A DNA stretch of 5,708 nt from Actinomycetota bacterium (GTDB taxonomy: Bacteria > Actinomycetota > Actinomycetes > Streptosporangiales > Streptosporangiaceae). This document shows positions 1 through 5,534 of this stretch, piece after piece. How positions within the stretch are numbered: the stretch's first letter is position 1; each line of letters opens with the position of its first letter. The translations under genes were made by a program, and so were the position numbers. Location: NCBI GenBank assembly GCA_003161205.1, contig PMOU01000416.1:2072-7779 (forward strand). Direction: 5' to 3'. The notes beneath the pieces are model-generated. The model was not told the DNA's origin. It was given only the letters and a program-made list of their open reading frames with translations, and made no database searches.

Positions 1-1274
1 TTGGCGATCAGCCGCAGGTAGGCGAGCAGGTCACGGACCTCGCGCCGCTCATAGAACCTGACCCCGCCGACCACCCGGTAGGGCAGCCCGACCCGGATGA
101 ACACTTCCTCGAAGACACGGGACTGCGCGTTCGTCCGGTAGAAGACCGCCACCTGGCCCGGCGTGGCCTGCCCGGCATCGGTCAGCCGGTCGACTTCCTC
201 GGCCACGAACGCGGCCTCGTCGTGCTCGTTGTCGGCGACGTAACCGGTGATCGGCGGCCCCGCACCCTGATCAGACCACAGGTTCTTCGGCTTCCGGCCG
301 CGGTTCTGCGAGACCACGGCGTTGGCGGCGGCCAGGATGTTCTGGGTGGAACGGTAGTTCTGCTCGAGCAGGATGACCTTCGCGTCCGGGTAGTCCTGCT
401 CGAACTCGGTGATGTTGCGTATCGACGCGCCGCGGAAGGCATAGATCGACTGGTCAGCGTCGCCGACGACGCATAGCTCGGCCGGCGGGAGAGATGGCCC
501 GGCGGCTGAGTCAAGGCCCGTTCGGCCGGAAAAAATTTGAGTACCGCCCGAGACAAGCTCCCTGATCAGGACGTACTGCGCGTGGTTGGTGTCCTGGTAC
601 TCGTCCACGAGCACATGCCGGAACTGGCGGCGGTACTGCTCGGCCACGTCCGGCAGGGCCTGGAAGAGATTGACCGTGACCATGATCAGGTCGTCGAAGT
701 CCATCGCGCCGGCCGCCAGCAGGCGGCGCTGGTACTCGCGGTACGCCTCGGCGAGGACCTTGTCCCGGGCCGTCTGGGCGCGGGACGCGAACGTCTCGTG
801 GTCGATCAGCTCGTTCTTCAGGTTCGATACCGCCGCCGCCATCGCCTTCGGCGGGAACTGCTTGGCGTCGAGTTCGAGCTCACGGCAGGTCAGCGCCATC
901 AGGCGCTGGGAGTCCGCCTGGTCATAGATGGAAAACGACGAGGGGTAGCCGAACCGCTTGGCCTCCCGGCGCAGGATGCGCACGCAGGCGGAGTGGAACG
1001 TCATCACCCACATGAACCGGGCCCGCGGGCCGACCAGCGCGGCCACCCGGGCCTTCATCTCACCGGCGGCCTTGTTGGTGAAGGTAATGGCCAGGATCTC
1101 GGACGGCGCCACGTTCCGGGCCGCCAGCAGGTAGGCGATCCGGTGGGTGAGCACCCGGGTCTTGCCCGAGCCCGCGCCGGCCACGATGAGCAGCGGGCTG
1201 CCCTCGTGCACGACGGCAGCACGCTGCTCCGGATTGAGTCCGTCAAGGAGGGCGTCTATCGCGAGGGCGGCCAC
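1..1274 (-). CDS. pcrA: ATP-dependent DNA helicase PcrA/UvrD, N-terminal part (C-terminus off the left edge)
   Basis: A superfamily 1A 3'-5' DNA helicase involved in nucleotide excision repair and in clearing replication or recombination intermediates in the cytoplasm. Reading the minus strand from GTG at 1274 gives 424 unbroken codons, a little over half of a typical 750-800 aa protein. Visible motifs, in order: Q-motif LNPEQ (residues 13-17), Walker A AGAGSGKT (32-39), motif Ia TFTNKAAGEMKARV (64-77), TFHSACVRILRRE (92-104), Walker B/motif II VDEYQDTN (223-230), motif III VVGDADQSIYAFRGA (269-283) and motif IV EQNYRSTQNIL (304-314). A variable linker of about 20 residues (245-263) separates motifs II and III; actinobacterial PcrA proteins often have extra sequence here. 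No frameshift is seen. The start is uncertain: GTG 1274 sits 6 nt after a TACCCT box and would fit leaderless translation. An in-frame GTG at 1322 would add 16 residues; an in-frame TGA lies further upstream. The gene is divergent from the cvn operon and probably unrelated to it functionally. Confidence 0.95.
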   Translation of the reverse strand, partial: MAALAIDALLDGLNPEQRAAVVHEGSPLLIVAGAGSGKTRVLTHRIAYLLAARNVAPSEILAITFTNKAAGEMKARVAALVGPRARFMWVMTFHSACVRILRREAKRFGYPSSFSIYDQADSQRLMALTCRELELDAKQFPPKAMAAAVSNLKNELIDHETFASRAQTARDKVLAEAYREYQRRLLAAGAMDFDDLIMVTVNLFQALPDVAEQYRRQFRHVLVDEYQDTNHAQYVLIRELVSGGTQIFSGRTGLDSAAGPSLPPAELCVVGDADQSIYAFRGASIRNITEFEQDYPDAKVILLEQNYRSTQNILAAANAVVSQNRGRKPKNLWSDQGAGPPITGYVADNEHDEAAFVAEEVDRLTDAGQATPGQVAVFYRTNAQSRVFEEVFIRVGLPYRVVGGVRFYERREVRDLLAYLRLIA

Positions 1275-1280
1275 CCCAAC

Positions 1281-1286
1281 AGGGTA
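1281..1286 (-). promoter_or_regulatory. candidate -10 box (TACCCT) for leaderless pcrA transcription
   Basis: On the minus strand TACCCT matches the actinobacterial -10 pattern TANNNT. It is followed by six bases (GTTGGG) and then the GTG at 1274, the spacing expected when transcription begins at the start codon. There is no good -35 hexamer 17-18 nt upstream and no close Shine-Dalgarno sequence before this GTG. The assignment is inferred from motif and spacing only; a short TANNNT match is common by chance. Confidence 0.28.
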
Positions 1287-1413
1287 GGCGCTCCCACCGA
1301 CAAACGCAGGGCGCGCGTGCACCGCAGCCCCGTCGGCATCAGGAGGCGTAACGCTTCACTAGCTGGGGAAACCGGGTCAGGAAAAGGTGCCGCCGACGGG
1401 TTTCCAGGTCACC

Positions 1414-1423
1414 GGATATATCC
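1414..1423. promoter_or_regulatory. perfect palindrome GGATATATCC, possible operator or promoter core
   Basis: The ten bases GGATATATCC equal their own reverse complement. They include six consecutive A/T bases, unusual in such GC-rich DNA. The site lies about 105 bp upstream of cvnA and 140 bp upstream of pcrA, a position suited to a regulator binding site or an AT-rich promoter core. The symmetry does not extend beyond ten bases (flanking C and A do not pair), so the evidence is modest and no regulator can be named. Confidence 0.25.
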
Positions 1424-1527
1424 ATTTTCCGGCCCCGGCCGATGCGCGTTATGGGCTATTCTGGCCGTCTTGACCGTAGTTGGATGCGACGAGGAGCAAC
1501 TCGCATACGACGCCCCCGGGGGGTGCC

Positions 1528-4404
1528 ATGGGATCGCGCAGCCGGTCCATCCGGCTCCGGATTTACTCCCTCGTGGCGATCCCGCTGGTCGCCATGGTCG
1601 GGCTGCTCGCCTACGTGGCGGGCACCTCCGTCAACAACGCCGTCAACCTGGACCGCGCGCCCAACCTGATCAACGCGACCTCGCTGCCGGCCGCGGAGTT
1701 CGTCAACTACCTGCAGGACGAGCGCGCGGCCGCGGTGACCTACCTGTTCCGGCCCACGCCGGCCAGCCTGGCCGCCTACAACACCGCCATCGCGAGCACC
1801 AGCGAGCACGCCAGCGCGTTCCAGGCGGCCATGACCTCCCCGGCCACGGTCAGCAGCGAAACCCCCCGCGAGGCGGCGGCGATCAGCACCGTGCTCGCCG
1901 GCCTGAGCAAGCTCAAGCTCCTGCAGGGAGAGGTCCGGGCGCGGGCGGTCACGCCGCTGGACGCGCTCGCCGCCTACAGCCAGGGCATCGCCGCCGAACC
2001 CGCCCTGTTCCTGGCCGAAGCCAACAGCGAGACCGGCGCCGCGGCCGTGGGCCAGGCCCTGGGCCTGATCGCGACCGTGCAGGCCAGGGAGGAGCTCTCC
2101 CAGGAATGGGCGCTGCTCGGGGGCATGCTGGCCGGCAACCAGCTGACGCGCGATGAGCGCGTCGCGTTCACCCAGGCGGCGGCGGCCCGGCAGGCCGACC
2201 TGCAATCCGCCCAGGCCATCTTGACCCCGGCCAACCTGGCGGTCTACCAGGCCGAGCAGAACGGTTCCGCGGCCGCGCAGGTCAGCCTCGCCGGCATCGA
2301 GCAGGCGCTGGCCGGGGGCGCCGACGTCAGGCAGCTGGGGACCACTCCGGCCCAGTGGCAGGCGACCGCGGGCACGCTGCTGCAGGACTACTACAACGGC
2401 GGCGTGGCGGTCGCGCACGCGGAACTGGCGGCCGACCACCAGTCCAGCCGGTCGGCGTGGACCCGGGTCGCGGTGACGAGCGGCATCGCCCTGCTCGCGC
2501 TGTTCCTGACCATCGTGGTGACGACCCTCGTCGCCCGCGGCATCATCCGGCGGCTGCGCGGGCTCGAACGTTCCGCGCTCACCCTCGCCCACGATCAGCT
2601 GCCCGACGTGATCGCCAGGCTGAGGCGAGGCGAAGACGTCGACGCGGCCCAGGAGGCACCGCCGCTGGAGCCGGGCCCGGGCCAGCTGAGGCCCGGGAAG
2701 ATGAGCGGGGACGAGATCGGCCGGGTCGGGCAGTCCTTCGACCTGGTCCGGCAGACCGCCATCCGGGCCGCCGTGGACGAGGCCAGGCTCCGGCGGGGCC
2801 TCAACGACATGTTCCGCAGCCTGGCGCGGCGCAGCCAGTCGCTGCTGCACCGCCAGCTGACCCTGCTCGACCAGATGGAACGGCGGGCGACCGACCCCGA
2901 GGCCCTCGATGACCTGTTCCGGCTGGATCACCTCACCACCCGGATGCGCCGCCACGCGGAAGGCCTGATTATCCTGGCCGGCGCGCCGGCCGGCCGTGGC
3001 TGGAGCCACCCGGTGCGGATGGTCGACGTCATGCGCGGCGCGATCGCCGAAGTCGAGGACTACGCCCGGGTCACGGTCGCGACCCGGAGCCAGGCCGCGC
3101 TGTCCGGCTCGGCCGTCGCCGACGTCATCCACCTGCTGGCCGAGCTCGTCGAGAACGCCACCACGCTTTCCCCGCCCTATACCTCGGTGCGGGTGGCCGG
3201 GGATACCGTGGCCAGCGGATTCGCCATCGAGGTCGAGGACCGCGGACTCGGGATGAGCCCGGACCGGCTCGGCGAGCTGAACGAGCGGCTGGCCAGCCCG
3301 CCTGAGTTCAACCCGGCCGATAGCGAACAGCTCGGCCTGTTCGTCGTCGGCCAGCTCGCGAAGCGGCACGGTATCCGGGTAACGCTCAAGGCGTCGCCCT
3401 ACGGCGGCATCGCGGCCATCGTGCTGATACCGCGCCACCTGGTAGTGACCGAGGACGCTTTGGCCGGGCCGCCGGATGAGCCCGCGGCGATCACCATGGC
3501 GTCTCACGCGACCAACGGCCACGACGGGGCCGCGGCCGAATTCACCGTCGCTTCGCGGCCGTCCGTGCCGGGGCTGGCCGAGCTCCGCGACCTGCCCGCG
3601 CTCCCCAGGGCGCCGGAGATCCGCATCTCCGGCCCGCTCAGGCGCACGCCGGACGCAGCCCAGCCGGGCCTGGCCCGCGGTGCGCAGGCGGCCGCGCTCG
3701 GTCCGGGGCCAAGTCCGGCCGACCCGGGGCCCAGTCCGGCCGACCCGGGGCACGGAACCGGGCCCGGACCGGGCCGGCCGGGCTCGTGGCCAGAGGACCG
3801 CACGCAGCCTGCCTTCGACGTGTTCACGCCGCGGCACCGCGCTCAGCACGCCGCCGGGCCGGCACCGTATCCCGAGCCGGGATCAGACCCCTATCCGGAG
3901 CCGGGCGCACCGGGCCTGCGGCCGCCGTCGGCCACCCGGCCTCCGCCGGCCACCCCGATGACGCCGGTGGCGTCGGCACCGCCGGGACACGGAGCGGGTC
4001 CGCCGTGGCGGCTTTCGGGCGAGACGGGACCTCTTCCGGTGGTACCCGGCGGCCTGGGGTCGCGGGACGGCGAGCCGGGCACGAACGACGACACCGACGG
4101 ACTTCCGCGCCGGATCAGGCAGGCCAGCCTGGCTCCTCAGCTGCGCGCCAGCCCGCCGCCGCGCCGGGTCACCGTGGCCAGCAGCGGACTGTCGAACGGG
4201 CCTACGCCCGCGGAAATCCGCCAGACCATGTCAGCACTTCAGCGTGCCTGGCAGGAGGGCCGCTCGGCGAGCGCCGACGACTCGCTCACCGCAGGCCCAG
4301 TTCCGGGCGAACCGCTCCGGCCGGCCGCCGCTGACGAGCGCCCGGGCCTGGACACTGGCTCAGCCACAGACGGGCGAGCAGGCGGGAAGTCCGATGGAAC
4401 CTGA
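1528..4404 (+). CDS. cvnA: conservon sensor CvnA: nitrate/nitrite-sensing-type (NIT) histidine kinase-like membrane protein
   Basis: A 958-aa membrane sensor. After a basic start (MGSRSRSIRLR) come TM1 (about 12-32) and an extracytoplasmic alpha-helical region (about 33-312) with NIT-like helices, including the LQDER motif (62-66) and a second Q-x-x-EELSQEW helix (185-194). TM2 (about 314-337) and a HAMP-like linker follow. Next is a dimerisation segment RLDHLTTRMRRH with His468 at the usual acceptor position. The ATPase domain has an N-box HLLAELVENATTLSPP (Asn543), a G1 box EDRGLGMS (570-577) and a G2-like GLFVVGQLAKRHG (603-615). Residues from about 640 to 958 are a Pro/Gly/Ala-rich, probably disordered tail, ending in two conserved-looking motifs, LPRRIRQASLAPQLR (859-873) and PAEIRQTMSALQRAWQEGR (894-912). 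ATG 1528 is chosen because MGSRSRSIR matches family N-termini and a G-rich SD-like run (1518-1523) precedes it; an in-frame TTG at 1480 would add 16 unlikely residues. It heads the cvn operon and no response regulator is adjacent. The ligand is unknown; nitrate sensing is inferred from the domain name only. Confidence 0.93.
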   Translation: MGSRSRSIRLRIYSLVAIPLVAMVGLLAYVAGTSVNNAVNLDRAPNLINATSLPAAEFVNYLQDERAAAVTYLFRPTPASLAAYNTAIASTSEHASAFQAAMTSPATVSSETPREAAAISTVLAGLSKLKLLQGEVRARAVTPLDALAAYSQGIAAEPALFLAEANSETGAAAVGQALGLIATVQAREELSQEWALLGGMLAGNQLTRDERVAFTQAAAARQADLQSAQAILTPANLAVYQAEQNGSAAAQVSLAGIEQALAGGADVRQLGTTPAQWQATAGTLLQDYYNGGVAVAHAELAADHQSSRSAWTRVAVTSGIALLALFLTIVVTTLVARGIIRRLRGLERSALTLAHDQLPDVIARLRRGEDVDAAQEAPPLEPGPGQLRPGKMSGDEIGRVGQSFDLVRQTAIRAAVDEARLRRGLNDMFRSLARRSQSLLHRQLTLLDQMERRATDPEALDDLFRLDHLTTRMRRHAEGLIILAGAPAGRGWSHPVRMVDVMRGAIAEVEDYARVTVATRSQAALSGSAVADVIHLLAELVENATTLSPPYTSVRVAGDTVASGFAIEVEDRGLGMSPDRLGELNERLASPPEFNPADSEQLGLFVVGQLAKRHGIRVTLKASPYGGIAAIVLIPRHLVVTEDALAGPPDEPAAITMASHATNGHDGAAAEFTVASRPSVPGLAELRDLPALPRAPEIRISGPLRRTPDAAQPGLARGAQAAALGPGPSPADPGPSPADPGHGTGPGPGRPGSWPEDRTQPAFDVFTPRHRAQHAAGPAPYPEPGSDPYPEPGAPGLRPPSATRPPPATPMTPVASAPPGHGAGPPWRLSGETGPLPVVPGGLGSRDGEPGTNDDTDGLPRRIRQASLAPQLRASPPPRRVTVASSGLSNGPTPAEIRQTMSALQRAWQEGRSASADDSLTAGPVPGEPLRPAAADERPGLDTGSATDGRAGGKSDGT
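3705..3746 (+). repeat. two tandem 21-bp units inside the cvnA tail
   Basis: Positions 3705-3725 and 3726-3746 are 21-bp copies differing at one base (ccaag versus cccag). They encode two PGPSPAD units starting near residue 726 of CvnA. A looser YPEPG repeat follows at about residues 781-793. Because the unit is a multiple of three, slippage changes tail length without breaking the frame, consistent with a flexible linker under little length constraint. Confidence 0.85.
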
Positions 4405-4546
4405 TACCGGCCCTGATACCGGCACGGCGGGTGGCCTGGGCCAGCTCGACTGGCTTCTCGCCTATGAAATGGCCGTCCTGATCTCCAGATCCGGAGAGCA
4501 CATCCGGGTCAGCGCCCGCGGGTCCGCGTTCAGCGGCTGGGCGTAA
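4394..4546 (+). CDS. cvnB: internally deleted roadblock/LC7 protein (CvnB remnant or mini-CvnB, 50 aa)
   Basis: In a conservon, cvnB encodes a roadblock/LC7 protein of about 130-140 aa. That fold is related to MglB, which regulates the MglA GTPase. Here the gene between cvnA and cvnC has only 50 codons. Residues 16-22 (GQLDWLL) match the family's first helix, and residues 23-37 (AYEMAVLISRSGEHI) match its last helix. The two are joined directly, so the central strands and helix, about 90-95 residues from my recollection of the family, are missing in frame. The joint lies near 4457-4462. The ATG overlaps the end of cvnA by 11 nt, GGGAAG (4384-4389) supplies a ribosome binding site, and TAA lies 8 nt before cvnC, so translation may continue. 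A perfect 12-bp duplication gives PDTGPDTG near the N-terminus. It is unlikely to fold as a roadblock domain. It could be a decaying gene, a selected micro-protein that keeps coupling intact, or an assembly collapse. The family match is strong; function is unknown. Confidence 0.75.
   Translation: MEPDTGPDTGTAGGLGQLDWLLAYEMAVLISRSGEHIRVSARGSAFSGWA
4400..4423 (+). repeat. perfect 12-bp tandem duplication at the cvnA/cvnB overlap
   Basis: CCTGATACCGGC occurs twice in a row (4400-4411 and 4412-4423). In the cvnB frame it encodes PDTG twice. In the cvnA frame each copy contains TGA, so the cvnA stop (4402-4404) is followed by a second in-frame stop at 4414-4416. The identity of the copies suggests a recent slippage event. 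Confidence 0.9.
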
Positions 4547-4554
4547 GAGGCGCC

Positions 4555-4929
4555 ATGCCGTCCGACGACGAACGGTGGCTGGATGCCGAGGCCGGACCGG
4601 TGGTCCGGCCTTATGCCCTGACCCAGGGCCGGACCAGGCCTGCGGGTGACTCAATCGACCTGATCGCGACGGTCATGGTCACGCGCGCCCGGATCGCCGA
4701 CCCCGCGTCGCTGGCACCCGAGCACGTGAACGTGCTGGCGCTGGCCCGGGCGCCGACAACCGTCGCAGATATCGCCTCTGACGTTGATCTTCCGCTCGGT
4801 GTTGTCCGCATCATCCTTGCCGACCTGCGGGAACTCGGCCTGGTCGCGATCAGCACCCCGGTCGCGGCGGCCGAGCGGATCGACAAGCACACTCTCAGGG
4901 AGGTCCTCAATGGACTACGGGGCCTTTGA
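4555..4929 (+). CDS. cvnC: DUF742 conservon protein CvnC
   Basis: A 124-aa cytoplasmic protein of the DUF742 family, the third member of conservon operons. It starts with the family signature RWLDAEAGPVVRPYALTQGR (residues 7-26). A middle helix TVMVTR and the segment LAPEHVNVLALARAPTTVAD follow. The C-terminal half, with IASDVDLPLGVVRIILADLR and then ELGLVAI, reads as a winged-helix-like fold, and the protein ends LREVLNGLRGL. Its length is normal for the family and no residue block is missing, unlike the gene before it. ATG 4555 follows the AGAGG ribosome binding site at 4546-4550 and lies 8 nt after the cvnB stop. The 3' end overlaps cvnD by 20 nt. Family members are proposed to join the membrane complex of CvnA, B and D; despite the winged-helix look, DNA binding is not shown by the sequence. 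Confidence 0.92.
   Translation: MPSDDERWLDAEAGPVVRPYALTQGRTRPAGDSIDLIATVMVTRARIADPASLAPEHVNVLALARAPTTVADIASDVDLPLGVVRIILADLRELGLVAISTPVAAAERIDKHTLREVLNGLRGL
4898..4904 (+). promoter_or_regulatory. ribosome binding site GGGAGGT fixing the cvnD start
   Basis: GGGAGGT lies inside the end of cvnC with a 5-nt gap to ATG 4910. It is the strongest Shine-Dalgarno sequence in the window and supports ATG 4910 over an in-frame ATG at 4784, which would add 42 residues with no family resemblance. Its position within the upstream gene suggests translational coupling of cvnC and cvnD. Confidence 0.8.
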
Positions 4930-5527
4930 CCACCCCGGCGGACAGCCGGGTCACGCGCGCCCGCCCCGTGCCATAAAGATCCTGCTCGCCGGCGGCTTCG
5001 GGGTGGGCAAGACCACGCTCGTCGGCGTGGTGAGCGAGATCAAGCCGCTGCGGACCGAGGAACTGCTGTCGGATGCCAGCCTGCGCACCGACAGCACGCT
5101 GGGCGTCGAGGCTAAAACGACGACCACGGTCGCGATGGACTTCGGCCGGATCAGCCTGCGCCGTGACCTCGTGCTCTACCTGTTCGGCACGCCGGGCCAG
5201 CAGCGGTTCTGGTTCATGTGGGATGAGCTTGCGATCGGCGCGCTCGGGGCCGTGGTCCTCGCCGATACCCGCCGGCTGGCCGACAGCTTTCCCGCCATCG
5301 ACTACTTCGAGCGCAGGGAAATACCGTTCATCGTGGCGCTGAACTGCTTCGACGGTGCCCGTGCCTACGCCGTGGAAGACGTCAGAACGGCCCTGGACCT
5401 GGAGCCCGGTATACCGATCATCCGGTGCGACGCGCGAAACCGGGAGTCAGCTAAAGAGGTGCTGATCGCCTTGGTCGAGCACGTCCTGCTGACCGCGTCG
5501 CAGGAATCTGTCTCCGGGATGGCCTAG
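4910..5527 (+). CDS. cvnD: conservon small GTPase CvnD
   Basis: A 205-aa GTP-binding protein of the actinobacterial CvnD group, a Ras-like/MglA-like P-loop NTPase and the last gene of the operon. Motifs: G1/Walker A GGFGVGKTT (28-36), candidate G2 threonines in the TTTT run (70-73) of GVEAKTTTTVAMDFG, G3 region YLFGTPGQQRFWFMW (90-104), G4 region ALNCFDG (143-149) and a G5-like IRCDAR (171-176). The G3 segment has FGTPG where canonical Ras proteins have DTAG, and G4 is NCFD instead of NKxD; both appear usual for this family, so the protein is not obviously inactive. The first 20 residues are a short Gly/Pro/His-containing leader before strand IKILLAGG. Stop TAG lies 7 nt from the stop of the convergent gene. 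In the family the GTPase is thought to cycle with GTP under control of CvnA and CvnB; the loss of the CvnB core raises the question of what regulates it here. Confidence 0.94.
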   Translation: MDYGAFDHPGGQPGHARPPRAIKILLAGGFGVGKTTLVGVVSEIKPLRTEELLSDASLRTDSTLGVEAKTTTTVAMDFGRISLRRDLVLYLFGTPGQQRFWFMWDELAIGALGAVVLADTRRLADSFPAIDYFERREIPFIVALNCFDGARAYAVEDVRTALDLEPGIPIIRCDARNRESAKEVLIALVEHVLLTASQESVSGMA

Positions 5528-5534
5528 CCCGGCC

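Larger units (their letters stand above)
1275..1527. other. divergent intergenic region between pcrA and cvnA, no gene seen
   Basis: About 250 bp separate the two divergent starts, and no coding frame here resembles a known protein. The region should hold promoters for both genes. Candidate elements are TACCCT (minus, 1281-1286), a plus-strand TATTCT at 1457-1462 that fits TANNNT but lacks a recognisable -35, a perfect AT-rich palindrome at 1414-1423, and a 7-bp inverted repeat ggaaacc/ggtttcc (1367-1373 and 1399-1405) with a 25-nt spacer. A TTGACC at 1470-1475 resembles a -35 box but has no -10 at a workable distance. A GAGGAG at 1491-1496 looks like a ribosome binding site but has no start codon just after it. 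Confidence 0.6.

Noticed and set aside
517..545. Hairpin plus homopolymer inside pcrA as an internal terminator
   Set aside because: The ggcc arms are very short, and in the sense direction of pcrA the T-run comes before the stem, the wrong order for a terminator.
182..556. 124-codon minus-strand open frame inside pcrA
   Set aside because: It is a shifted frame of the helicase gene. The true frame is continuous here and carries motifs III and IV, so this is not evidence of a frameshift.
1470..1498. TTGACC as a -35 box of a sigma-70-type cvnA promoter
   Set aside because: No TANNNT-like hexamer occurs 16-19 bases downstream.
1480..1527. Upstream TTG start for cvnA
   Set aside because: It would add 16 residues that resemble no family N-terminus, without a good ribosome binding site; ATG 1528 starts the typical MGSRSRSIR sequence.
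537..2156. 539-codon open frame on the plus strand crossing pcrA, the intergenic region and cvnA
   Set aside because: It is antisense to the PcrA motifs and then runs out of frame through cvnA; it shows no domain and spans a clear gene boundary.
1456..3849. 797-codon open frame on the minus strand opposite cvnA
   Set aside because: It lies wholly antisense to a well-supported sensor gene, is made of Arg/Gly/Pro/Val-rich sequence with no recognisable motif, and is what GC-rich codon bias produces on the opposite strand.
4244..4393. Earlier ATG in frame with the cvnB remnant (100 codons in total)
   Set aside because: The added 50 residues are the shifted-frame product of the cvnA tail. ATG 4394 has a better ribosome binding site and starts where CvnB-like sequence begins.
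4784..4909. Upstream ATG for cvnD
   Set aside because: The extra 42 residues are the shifted frame of cvnC, and a strong ribosome binding site points to ATG 4910.
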